Source: Salegentibacter sp.
GTDB lineage: Bacteria; Bacteroidota; Bacteroidia; Flavobacteriales; Flavobacteriaceae
DNA length: 64,000 nt
Assembly (NCBI GenBank): GCA_024635795.1
Contig: JAGXIH010000020.1
Span: 124,001-188,000 of the forward strand
Direction: 5' to 3'
Shown here: piece after piece, positions 1 to 7,973 of the stretch
How positions within the stretch are numbered: the first letter of the stretch is position 1
How the letters are laid out: each line of letters opens with the position of its first letter
Translations under genes and position numbers: made by a program
The notes under the pieces: model-generated
The model's database searches: none
The model's input: only the letters and a program-made list of their open reading frames with translations
What the model was told of the DNA's origin: nothing

Positions 1-1590
1 TATGCGGTCATAATCCTCCTCATAACCCTGCTCCACCTTATCGATCATCTCCAGAGTGTATTCCAAACACCATTTCGCGATATAATTGGTATACCAGTTA
101 TTATTTACGTTGTTCTCATATTCATTAGGTCCGGTAACTCCCAGGATTACATATTTATTCTTTTCATTGCTAAAATTGGCTCTCTGATGCCAGAATCTGG
201 CGACTGCGATCATTACCTCCAGCCCTTTTTCAGGGATATATCCAAAATCACCGGTAAAGCGCACATAATTATAAATAGCGTAAACCATAGCGCCGTTACG
301 GTGGATCTCCTCGAAGGTGATCTCCCATTCATTATGGCTTTCTTCCCCATTCATCGTCACCATAGGGTAAAGGGCTGCACCATTCTTAAAACCTAGTTTT
401 TTGGCATTTTCAATGGCTTTATCGAGTTGATTATACCGATAAGTAAGCAGGTTTCTGGCCACCTTTTGGTCTTTGGTCGCCATATAAAAAGGAATACAAT
501 AAGCTTCGGTATCCCAGTAAGTGCTCCCGCCGTATTTCTCACCTGTGAAACCTTTAGGACCTATATTCAGTCTTTCGTCCTTTCCTAAATAGGTTTGATT
601 TAGCTGGAAAATATTAAAGCGTATTCCCTGCTGGGCTTTCACATCGCCGGAAATTGTAATATCGGACATTTCCCAGATCTTCGCCCAGGCTTCTTTTTGC
701 TGCTGAAGTAAATTCTCAAAACCTGAAGCCAGAGCTGTCTCCAATACCTGTTTTGCTGCTGAAACCAATTGATCTCTATCGTGGTTCATATCGGAAACGT
801 AACCCGCATATTTTCTAAGACTAACTTTTTGTCCCTTTTTAGCATTAATTGAATAAGAGAAGGTTAATTTATCTTCGGTTTTAGATTCTTTAAAATCCAG
901 GTCTTTTTTTTCTCCATCAACAAAAACTTCCGACTGCATAAAACTGCCTACATGAAATTCAGTCTTAAGAGTTTTTGAAAGAATAAAGCCTTGATTCCCT
1001 TCGGTTTTAACCTCTAAAGTCTTCCAGAAATGCTCTTCCCAATTGGCATCGGTATTTGTGATTCCGCCATCGAGATAAGGTTCAAAACGGACTTCTGCAT
1101 CGCTGTTTAATACCTCCACTTCAAAATCTATCGCCCCCAGTTCATCTTCAACAATAGACAAAAATCTGGTCGCTTTAACCGAGATTTCCATATCATTGGG
1201 CATAACAGCCACAAAACTGCGACGATGAAAGCCTTCTTTCATATTAAGCTCCCGCCTGAAATCTTTCACCTCTTTACAGGTAAAAAGATCCAGAGCTTCA
1301 TCGTTTACAAAAACATTTATCCCAATCCAGTTTGGTGCATTCAATACTTTGGCGAAATATTCCGGATAACCGTTCTTCCACCATCCCACTCTGGTTTTAT
1401 CGGGATAATATATTCCACCAATATAGCTTCCCTGGAAACTTGGCCCGGAATACTGTTCTTCGAAATTAGCACGCTGGCCCATCACCCCGTTTCCAATACT
1501 GAAAAGGCTTTCTGATGATTTTACTTTATCGGCATCAAATCCCTCCTCAAGTATTGACCATTCGTCTGGTTGTATATAATCCTGGTTCAT
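1..1590 (-). CDS. maltose phosphorylase (GH65), 3' end cut by window edge
   Basis: Phosphorolyses maltose to glucose plus beta-glucose-1-phosphate in the cytoplasm. The reading frame starts at the ATG at 1588-1590 (MNQDYIQPDEWSI) and stays open to base 1, giving the first 530 residues of a family usually about 750-780 long. The N-terminal beta-sandwich and linker pass into the catalytic (alpha/alpha)6 barrel. The motif GVTGPNEYENNVNNN carries the family's general acid, here Glu490, close to Glu487 of the Lactobacillus brevis enzyme. Other GH65 signatures include GGSTYWDTEAYCIPFY and NGAMVYAIYNY. It is the last visible gene of an operon with pgmB and a sugar permease, and its product is the substrate of PgmB. 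Kojibiose or trehalose phosphorylase is possible within GH65, but the starch context favours maltose. Confidence 0.93.
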   Translation of the reverse strand, partial: MNQDYIQPDEWSILEEGFDADKVKSSESLFSIGNGVMGQRANFEEQYSGPSFQGSYIGGIYYPDKTRVGWWKNGYPEYFAKVLNAPNWIGINVFVNDEALDLFTCKEVKDFRRELNMKEGFHRRSFVAVMPNDMEISVKATRFLSIVEDELGAIDFEVEVLNSDAEVRFEPYLDGGITNTDANWEEHFWKTLEVKTEGNQGFILSKTLKTEFHVGSFMQSEVFVDGEKKDLDFKESKTEDKLTFSYSINAKKGQKVSLRKYAGYVSDMNHDRDQLVSAAKQVLETALASGFENLLQQQKEAWAKIWEMSDITISGDVKAQQGIRFNIFQLNQTYLGKDERLNIGPKGFTGEKYGGSTYWDTEAYCIPFYMATKDQKVARNLLTYRYNQLDKAIENAKKLGFKNGAALYPMVTMNGEESHNEWEITFEEIHRNGAMVYAIYNYVRFTGDFGYIPEKGLEVMIAVARFWHQRANFSNEKNKYVILGVTGPNEYENNVNNNWYTNYIAKWCLEYTLEMIDKVEQGYEEDYDRI

Positions 1591-1598
1591 TTAATTCT

Positions 1599-2264
1599 CT
1601 ATTTTCTAAGTAGTTCTTCTATAAATTCTCTTTCTATTTCCGTGAAATCGGAAAACACATAATCGGCTTCACCTAAGGTGGTTTTATCACCAATTCCTAT
1701 ACTGATCATATTAGCCCGGTTCGCCGCCTGAATACCTGCTACCGCATCTTCAAAAACAATGCTGTCTTCGGGCTTTAAGCCCAATTTTTCAGCAGCGATC
1801 AAAAAGACTTCGGGATCGGGTTTTGCTTTGGTAACATTGGTGCCATCCACAATGGCATCAAACTTTTCCAGGAGATCGATTTTTTCCAGAATAGTTCGTG
1901 CATTTTTACTGGCTGAACCCAGGGCAAAGGGAATATCATTCTCAATTAGATAGCCGAGTATTTTTGACACACCCGGTAATATTTCAGACTCATCCATCTC
2001 ATTAACATAAGACAGATAATTTTCGTTCTTGAGGTCCATCTGGCGCTGGAATTCTTCTTCTGAAAGCTCCATCCCACCCCATTTTAAAATTTTCTGAAGT
2101 GAATGCACACGGCTCACTCCTTTAAGTTGTTCGTTCTGTTCTTCGGTAAAATCGAAACCCAGATCGTTGGCCAGCTTTCGCCAGGCCAAAAAATGGAATT
2201 TCGCCGTATCTACTATTACTCCGTCCAAATCGAAGATCACTCCTTTTCTCTTCTTCATTTCCAT
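1599..2264 (-). CDS. pgmB: beta-phosphoglucomutase, HAD superfamily
   Basis: Converts beta-glucose-1-phosphate, the product of the adjacent maltose phosphorylase, to glucose-6-phosphate. The 221-residue protein has the HAD motif I FDLDGVIVDTA near residues 11-21 (nucleophile Asp12 and acid/base Asp14), a helical cap (residues ~20-90), motif II around LGSASKNA, and motif III/IV in KAKPDPEVFL and VFEDAVAGIQAA. KPDPEVF and the cap residues are typical of beta-PGM rather than other HAD phosphatases. The ATG at 2264 lies only 3 nt after the stop of the permease gene, so translation is probably coupled. A second ATG two codons in (MKKRKG) could be the true start. Only 8 nt separate it from the phosphorylase gene. 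Confidence 0.95.
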   Translation of the reverse strand: MEMKKRKGVIFDLDGVIVDTAKFHFLAWRKLANDLGFDFTEEQNEQLKGVSRVHSLQKILKWGGMELSEEEFQRQMDLKNENYLSYVNEMDESEILPGVSKILGYLIENDIPFALGSASKNARTILEKIDLLEKFDAIVDGTNVTKAKPDPEVFLIAAEKLGLKPEDSIVFEDAVAGIQAANRANMISIGIGDKTTLGEADYVFSDFTEIEREFIEELLRK

Positions 2265-2267
2265 AAT

Positions 2268-3623
2268 TTAATTTTTTACTTCTATAGGCTCATCTGCATC
2301 ATAGATCCGGACTGTCAACAAGGCCGCAATAAGAAAAGCGATCCCACTGGTTACCAGGGCATAGATCGGATTTCCGCCATAAAAATATTTCACCATTGGT
2401 CCACCAATAAGTGCATTGATAATTTGAGGTATTACGATAAAGAAATTAAAGATCCCCATATAGACGCCCATTTTTCTAGGCGGAATTGAACCGGCAAGAA
2501 TCGCGTATGGCATAGCCAGAATACTTGCCCAACCAATTCCTATCCCTACCATAGAGAGCAGCAACCAGTATTCATCGGGTGCAATGTAGATTGATAATAA
2601 TCCAAGTCCTCCTGCAATAAGGGAAACCATATGCGTGCTTTTTCTACCAATCTTAAGAGCAATGGCAGGTAAAAAGAATGCAAAAACAGCCGATACAGCG
2701 TTATAAACCCCAAACAATACTCCAACCCAGTCCCCCGCATCCTGATAGGTCTCACTGCTGTTATCTGACAGCGGTAAGCCGTAAATATGATGCGCTATTG
2801 CCGGAGTTGAAAACACCCACATTCCAAACAAACCAAACCATGAAAAAAACTGCACCCAGGCAAGCTGGCGCATAGTGAATGGCATATTTTTAAAGTCGGT
2901 GAAAATATCTAAGAGGCTGGATTTTTTTGCGTCCTCGGGGACCTCTTCTTCCACGTGGTCGTCCATTTTCTCGAGTTCCTCGGGGGAGTATTCCGTAGTA
3001 GTAAAAACCGTTACCAGAATACTACCTACCAGGATCGCCGCACCAATTACAAAGGAAAGCAGAAGGTTTAACGGAACCTCTCCGGCTACTGTACGGTTGC
3101 TAATATCGAACCAATTAGCCAACACATAGGGTAACCAGGAGCCAATTACGGCACCAACTCCAATCAGAATTGTTTGTACACTAAACCCAAGAGTTCGCTG
3201 GTCTGAGGGCAGATTATCTGCAACCAGGGCTCTAAAAGGTTCCATAGCAATATTAAAGGAGGCATCCATCACGAAAAGCATACCCGCTCCTATCCAAAGG
3301 GAAGGAAGAATCGCGATAAACATATCGGCATTGGGCATTAAAATAAGACCAGCCGCTGCAAGAATAGCTCCGGTAAGGAAAAAAGGACGACGCCGGCCCA
3401 ATTTGGTCCAGGTCCTGTCACTATAATATCCAATAATTGGTTGAACTACCAGTCCGGTGATTGGTGCTACCAGCCAGAACCACGAGAGTTCATGAACATC
3501 GGCTCCAAAAATTTGTAAGATTCTACTCGCGTTGGCATTTTGTAGAGCAAAACCCAGTTGTATTCCCAGGAATCCAAAACTCATGTTCCAGATCTCCCAA
3601 AAACTCAAGGTTCGTTTTTGCAT
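2268..3623 (-). CDS. MFS sugar permease, probable maltose/maltodextrin importer (SLC45/GPH-like)
   Basis: Inner-membrane transporter of 451 residues with about 12 hydrophobic segments. It shows the loop 2-3 major-facilitator signature SDRTWTKLGRRRPFF near residues 67-81 and a charged cytoplasmic loop in the middle (EELEKMDDHVEEEVPEDAKK, about 215-235). The RRRPF variant and overall look resemble SLC45/MalY-like sugar:proton symporters found beside maltose genes in Gram-negative bacteria (family knowledge). It is the first gene of the minus-strand maltose operon, 3 nt upstream of pgmB, and its 133-bp upstream gap holds a candidate promoter plus an 18-bp sequence shared with the susC leader. 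The substrate is inferred from neighbours, so glucose or short maltodextrins are also possible. Confidence 0.88.
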   Translation of the reverse strand: MQKRTLSFWEIWNMSFGFLGIQLGFALQNANASRILQIFGADVHELSWFWLVAPITGLVVQPIIGYYSDRTWTKLGRRRPFFLTGAILAAAGLILMPNADMFIAILPSLWIGAGMLFVMDASFNIAMEPFRALVADNLPSDQRTLGFSVQTILIGVGAVIGSWLPYVLANWFDISNRTVAGEVPLNLLLSFVIGAAILVGSILVTVFTTTEYSPEELEKMDDHVEEEVPEDAKKSSLLDIFTDFKNMPFTMRQLAWVQFFSWFGLFGMWVFSTPAIAHHIYGLPLSDNSSETYQDAGDWVGVLFGVYNAVSAVFAFFLPAIALKIGRKSTHMVSLIAGGLGLLSIYIAPDEYWLLLSMVGIGIGWASILAMPYAILAGSIPPRKMGVYMGIFNFFIVIPQIINALIGGPMVKYFYGGNPIYALVTSGIAFLIAALLTVRIYDADEPIEVKN

Positions 3624-3645
3624 ATCGTAAGTTTAAATGTGTTAC

Positions 3646-3665
3646 GATAAGCGCTAAGACTTATC
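3646..3665. repeat. inverted repeat GATAAG-N8-CTTATC in permease leader
   Basis: Perfect 6-bp arms at 3646-3651 and 3660-3665, 22-40 bp before the permease start codon. It could be a small RNA hairpin or an operator. No copy was seen on the susC side, so shared regulation is not supported by this element. Confidence 0.35.
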
Positions 3666-3680
3666 AAAACTTATTAAGGT

Positions 3681-3698
3681 AGGAAGTAAAAATATAAG
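3681..3698 (+). repeat. 18-bp repeat copy 1, shared with susC leader
   Basis: AGGAAGTAAAAATATAAG. An identical 18-mer occurs at 4957-4974. This copy lies in the leader of the permease operon, which is transcribed from the other strand, so the two copies have opposite orientations relative to their genes. That favours a DNA-level site (protein binding) over a leader RNA element. Confidence 0.6.
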
Positions 3699-3721
3699 TT
3701 CTGATAAATTGAAACTGGGGG

Positions 3722-3729
3722 CAAATATA
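3722..3729 (-). promoter_or_regulatory. candidate -7 box of the permease-pgmB-phosphorylase operon
   Basis: Read on the minus strand this is TATATTTG, a full match to the Bacteroidetes -7 consensus TAnnTTTG. It lies about 100 nt upstream of the permease ATG, leaving a leader of roughly 90 nt. No convincing -33 TTG is seen at the usual distance. Confidence 0.5.
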
Positions 3730-3756
3730 ATAAAATTTTAAAAGTAAAACTCTTTA

Positions 3757-4779
3757 TTAGTTTTTTGTGGATTCTCTGCGCACCAAACTGGTTTCTACGA
3801 TAACGGTTTTATAGGACTCTACCTCATCTGGTTTTCTTTCCAGTTTATCGATGAGCAAATGTGCTGCTTCTGCACCCATTCTAGTGCCGTGCTGGCTTAC
3901 CGTGGTAAGGCTTGGGATAAAGTTCTTTGAGAGTTCTCCATCTGTAAAACCAACAACCGAGACATCTTCAGGCACATTGCGACCCTGCCGCCGTAAAGCC
4001 CCTATTGCCGAAACCGCGAATTGCTCGTTTACTGCAAAAAGGCCGTCCACATCCCTGGTCTTCAAAAACTCCCCGATCTCCTTCTCGCTGTTTTCCATAT
4101 CCTCTATTTTAAGAATAAGATCTTCATCTACAGGAAAGTCATTTTCCTCAAGGGCTTCAATATAACCTCTGGTTCTAAGCTTTCCTACACTAACATAGTC
4201 TACTGTAGAAAGGATACCGATCTTTTTACATCCCGTTTCTATCAAATGCTCAACAGCTTTTTTGGCACCTATTATATCATCAATAATAACTTTATCGCAA
4301 TGGACCTCATCTACTACCCTATCAAAAAGTACCACGGGCATTCCCTGATTTATAACCTCGGTGAGGTGATGGTAATCTTCTTTTTGCATAGTTTCCTTGG
4401 CCAGGGAAAGGATAAACCCATCGGTACTTCCGTTTGCCAGAAGATCCAGATTGAGAACCTCCCTGTCAAAAGAATTATTTGAGAGGCATACAATCACATT
4501 ATAACCTTTTTCATTAGCTACCTGTTCCACTCCACTAATCACTGTAGTGAAAAAATAATGTACGATCTCCGGAATAATAATCCCAATGGTCTTGGTCTTA
4601 CGGTTCTTAAGACTTAAAGCAATATTGTTGGGTTTATAATTATAGAGTTTGGCGAAGGCCTTTATCTTTTGCTTGGTATCCTCCCCTATTTCAGGGCTGT
4701 CTTTGAGAGCTTTGGAAACGGTAGAAATAGAGACATCTAATTCTCTTGCAATTTGCTTTAAGGTAAGTTTAGGGCGCAT
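3757..4779 (-). CDS. LacI-family transcriptional regulator of the starch/maltose locus
   Basis: A 340-residue LacI/GalR regulator. The N-terminal helix-turn-helix and hinge are clear: LKQIARELDVSISTVSKALK at about residues 6-25, then the hinge YKPNNIALSLKNRKT near 50-65. A periplasmic-binding-protein-like sensor domain follows (KTIGIIIPEIVHYFFTTVISGVEQ onward) and ends in the usual dimer/effector region with TTVSQHGTRMGAEAAHLLID. It sits between the permease operon and the divergent susC operon, the normal place for a maltose-responsive regulator in Flavobacteriia. A candidate LacI-type operator (4877-4906) lies in the susC upstream region. Whether it activates or represses cannot be told from sequence; the operator position upstream of the -33 box would suit activation. 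Confidence 0.93.
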   Translation of the reverse strand: MRPKLTLKQIARELDVSISTVSKALKDSPEIGEDTKQKIKAFAKLYNYKPNNIALSLKNRKTKTIGIIIPEIVHYFFTTVISGVEQVANEKGYNVIVCLSNNSFDREVLNLDLLANGSTDGFILSLAKETMQKEDYHHLTEVINQGMPVVLFDRVVDEVHCDKVIIDDIIGAKKAVEHLIETGCKKIGILSTVDYVSVGKLRTRGYIEALEENDFPVDEDLILKIEDMENSEKEIGEFLKTRDVDGLFAVNEQFAVSAIGALRRQGRNVPEDVSVVGFTDGELSKNFIPSLTTVSQHGTRMGAEAAHLLIDKLERKPDEVESYKTVIVETSLVRRESTKN

Positions 4780-4876
4780 ACTATTTAATATGGAATTAAT
4801 AATTCAAAAGGTACTAAAAACCTGATATGGTAAAAATATCACAATTTTCATGGCTTATCATTAAAATAAAAAAGTT

Positions 4877-4906
4877 TTCAACACGCAAACGTTTTCGGAC
4901 GTTGAA
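4877..4906. promoter_or_regulatory. candidate LacI-type operator upstream of susC
   Basis: An 8-bp palindrome AAACGTTT with the central CG typical of LacI-family operators lies at 4887-4894. It is nested inside a second inverted repeat, TTCAAC (4877-4882) and GTTGAA (4901-4906), whose centre is one base away. The site is about 17 bp upstream of the candidate -33 box and about 100 bp from the divergent lacI-type gene. Confidence 0.5.
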
Positions 4907-4922
4907 GGTGACCAGAATCACA

Positions 4923-4951
4923 TTTGAGCCGTTAGAATTTACATACTTTTA
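4923..4951 (+). promoter_or_regulatory. candidate susC promoter
   Basis: A -33 box TTTG (4923-4926) and a -7 box TACTTTTA (4944-4951, TAnnTTTG with the last base changed) are separated by 17 bp. Transcription would start near 4957, leaving a leader of about 50 nt that begins with the 18-bp repeat at 4957-4974. Confidence 0.45.
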
Positions 4952-4956
4952 ACCTC

Positions 4957-4974
4957 AGGAAGTAAAAATATAAG
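4957..4974 (+). repeat. 18-bp repeat copy 2, in susC leader
   Basis: AGGAAGTAAAAATATAAG, identical to 3681-3698. It lies 33-50 bp before the susC ATG and just downstream of the predicted transcription start. Confidence 0.6.
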
Positions 4975-5006
4975 ATTAATATTTAGTTAAATCAATAAAA
5001 TAATTT

Positions 5007-7949
5007 ATGAAAACACTATTCAAAAGCACGTTGATGTTGCTCCTTATGCTGCCAATGAGCTTTTTCGCCCAGGAAAGCGTTAGCGGGGTGGTTAGCGAAA
5101 GCGCCTCCGGCCTTCCGGTTCCCGGCGCAAACGTTATTGTCAAAGGAACCAACAACGGTACTGTAACCGATTTTGACGGGAATTATACCATTACTGATGT
5201 ACAACCCGGAGATGTGATTGTCTTCTCATTTCTAGGTTTTGCTACTCAGGAAATTTCTTATGATGGTCAAACCACCATCAATGTTCAACTTGATGAAGAT
5301 GCCGCTACTTTAGAAGAAGTGGTATTAATTGGATATGGTAGTACCTCAGAACAGGATGCTACCGGATCGGTAGAAAAGATTTCTTCCGAATCCTTTAATA
5401 AAGGTGCTGTTGTTTCTCCGGAACAATTGCTTTCAGGTAAATCTGCAGGGGTTAGAATTACTCCAGGTGGAGGTGCTCCGGGAGAAGGCAGCCAGATTAG
5501 AATTCGTGGAGGTTCTTCCCTTTCAGGAAACAACGATCCACTTATTGTAGTTGATGGTATCCCATTAGACCAGAGAGGAGTACAGGGAGTAAGAAATCAA
5601 TTGAACTCGATTAACCCTAACGAAATTGAAGATTTCGTGATCTTAAAAGATGCTGCTGCTACCTCTATCTATGGTTCCAGAGCTTCTAACGGGGTAATTC
5701 TTATTACTACTAAAACCGGTAAAAAGAACAGTCCGCTTCAGTTGGAATATGACTTAAAAGTTTCCGCAGGACAAATTATCGATAAAGTAGATAATTTAAA
5801 TGCACAGGAATTTAGAGCTCTTATTGAATCTACTCCAGGCACAAACCCTGATCTATTAGGTGATACTGAAACCGACTGGCAAGACGTGATCTATCAAACT
5901 TCTATTGGAGCGATTCACAACCTTACAGCTTCCCAGGGATTTGATAATTTTTCTTATCGTGTAAACTATAACCACACTTCTCAAACAGGAGTGTTGAAAA
6001 CAGATGTTTACGAAAGAAATGCACTAAATATCGCATTAAACCAGGATTTATTTGATAATCACTTAAAACTGGCTTTAACTACTAAAGGTATTGTAGACGA
6101 AAACCGATTTGCAGACCAGGGGGCTATTGGAGCCGCTGTGGCTTTTGACCCTACTCAGCCGGTTTATGATGAAAGTTTACCATTTGGTGGCTACTTTGAA
6201 CATAATACTATGGCTGGTAATCAGGTGATTCCTCAACTGCAAGCTACGAGAAACCCATTGGCTCTTCTTGAAACCCTTGATGGAAGAGGAAAAACAATGA
6301 GAAACATCACCAATTTAAATGCTGAATATAAATTCCACTTTCTTCCGGAATTGAAATTCAGTGTTAATGCCGGTTTTGATTATGCAGAAAACGAAGGGCA
6401 CAACTACCGCCCAAGTTATGCGGCAGGAAACGGATTATATATTCAAGGAAGAGAATACACTCAGGAATATTCGGGGATAAACCGGAATACGCTATTGGAT
6501 TTCTATTTTACTTACAAAACCGAGCTTCAAGCCCTTGATACTGAAATGGATTTAACTGCAGGTCACTCTTATCAGGAATTCTATATTGAGAATAATGATG
6601 AGTACACTGTTGCTGATGATCCCGGATACCGTGTTGTTCCTTCAGTAATCAATCGCAATGCCCTGGAATCTTATTTTGCCAGAGCAAGCTTTGACATCGC
6701 CAACAAATACCTGATTTCAGGTAGTGTTCGTCGTGATGGATCATCCAGATTTGGTGCAGATAACAAATGGAGTACTTTCCCTTCAGCCTCTGTAGGATGG
6801 AAAATACACAATGAAGACTTCCTATTGGATTCCAATACTCTATCTCAGTTAAAACTAAGAGCAGGCTACGGGGTAACCGGTAACCAGGAAATTGGTAGTA
6901 ACTATGGCTATATGGGAATCTACTCTCCTAGTGTAGGACCGGCCAGATACCAGTTTGGCAACCAATTCTACAACACTCTCAGACCTGAAGAATTTGATGC
7001 TGATCTTAAATGGGAAGAACTGCAAACCTATAACGTAGGTGTGGACTTCGGTTTCTTCAATAACAGACTTTCTGGTACTGTTGAAGCTTATTACAGAGAA
7101 ACAGAAGATCTTCTGGCTACCGTACCGGTACCTGCAGGAGCTAACCTAAGTGACCTTTTAGTTACCAACGTTGGTGAAACTGTAAGTAAGGGTGTGGAAG
7201 TTGGCCTTAACGGAACGCTTATTCAGAAAGAAGACTTCAACTGGGATATGAACTATAATATCACTTTCCAGGACCTTGAGATCACCAGACTTTCTTTAGG
7301 TGAAAACCCAAATTTCTTTATCCCTCAGGGAGGAATTAGCGGTGGAGTTGGTAACAACATCCAGATCTGGAAAGAAGGTTACGATCCTTCTACCTTCTTT
7401 GTATTCCGTCAGGTTTACAACGAGGCAGGACAACCAATTGAAGGTGCTTATGCAGATGTTAACGGCGACAATGAAATTACAGAAGCCGACAAAGTACCTT
7501 ATAAAAAGGCAAGTCCAGATTACTTTATGGGATTCACCAATACCTTAAACTATAAAAACCTGGATTTCAGCTTTACCTTTAGAGGAAGCTTTGGTAACTA
7601 TATGTACAACAATACCCAGTCTGGAAACGGTTTCGTAACCGCTGGTACAGTAACTCCGCAGGATTACTACTCAAACCTTAACAGCAATGTGCTGGAAAGT
7701 AACTTTGTAAACAACCAGTTTTTCTCAGATTACTATATTCAGAAGGCAGATTTCGTGAAATTGGATAACATTTCACTGGGTTACCTTTTCCCTGGAGAAA
7801 AGGTAGATTTCAGAACCTCGCTTACAGCGACCAACCTTTGGACCATTACAGATTATGATGGGCTTGATCCTGAGATCTCCAGTGGTATTGACAATAATTT
7901 TTACCCAAGGTCTACCAGTCTTGTACTTGGTCTAAACCTTATATTTTAA
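5007..7949 (+). CDS. susC: SusC-like TonB-dependent outer-membrane transporter (starch/maltodextrin)
   Basis: Outer-membrane channel that, with its SusD lid, imports starch oligosaccharides using TonB energy. The 980-residue protein has a signal peptide (residues 1-21, cleavage after SFFA-Q), and a carboxypeptidase-D-like regulatory domain (about 24-100, with GLPVPGANVIVKGT and FDGNYTI). The TonB-box-like segment EEVVLIGYG follows at 103-111, then the plug (about 115-235, with RIRGGSSLSGNNDPLIVVDG) and the 22-strand barrel ending in aromatic Phe980. The first of four plus-strand genes, it is followed 24 nt later by susD. Promoter, putative LacI operator and a shared 18-bp motif lie upstream. 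Starch specificity is inferred from the amylase and maltose phosphorylase in the locus. Confidence 0.96.
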   Translation: MKTLFKSTLMLLLMLPMSFFAQESVSGVVSESASGLPVPGANVIVKGTNNGTVTDFDGNYTITDVQPGDVIVFSFLGFATQEISYDGQTTINVQLDEDAATLEEVVLIGYGSTSEQDATGSVEKISSESFNKGAVVSPEQLLSGKSAGVRITPGGGAPGEGSQIRIRGGSSLSGNNDPLIVVDGIPLDQRGVQGVRNQLNSINPNEIEDFVILKDAAATSIYGSRASNGVILITTKTGKKNSPLQLEYDLKVSAGQIIDKVDNLNAQEFRALIESTPGTNPDLLGDTETDWQDVIYQTSIGAIHNLTASQGFDNFSYRVNYNHTSQTGVLKTDVYERNALNIALNQDLFDNHLKLALTTKGIVDENRFADQGAIGAAVAFDPTQPVYDESLPFGGYFEHNTMAGNQVIPQLQATRNPLALLETLDGRGKTMRNITNLNAEYKFHFLPELKFSVNAGFDYAENEGHNYRPSYAAGNGLYIQGREYTQEYSGINRNTLLDFYFTYKTELQALDTEMDLTAGHSYQEFYIENNDEYTVADDPGYRVVPSVINRNALESYFARASFDIANKYLISGSVRRDGSSRFGADNKWSTFPSASVGWKIHNEDFLLDSNTLSQLKLRAGYGVTGNQEIGSNYGYMGIYSPSVGPARYQFGNQFYNTLRPEEFDADLKWEELQTYNVGVDFGFFNNRLSGTVEAYYRETEDLLATVPVPAGANLSDLLVTNVGETVSKGVEVGLNGTLIQKEDFNWDMNYNITFQDLEITRLSLGENPNFFIPQGGISGGVGNNIQIWKEGYDPSTFFVFRQVYNEAGQPIEGAYADVNGDNEITEADKVPYKKASPDYFMGFTNTLNYKNLDFSFTFRGSFGNYMYNNTQSGNGFVTAGTVTPQDYYSNLNSNVLESNFVNNQFFSDYYIQKADFVKLDNISLGYLFPGEKVDFRTSLTATNLWTITDYDGLDPEISSGIDNNFYPRSTSLVLGLNLIF

Positions 7950-7973
7950 TAATAACAAAATAATATACTAGCT

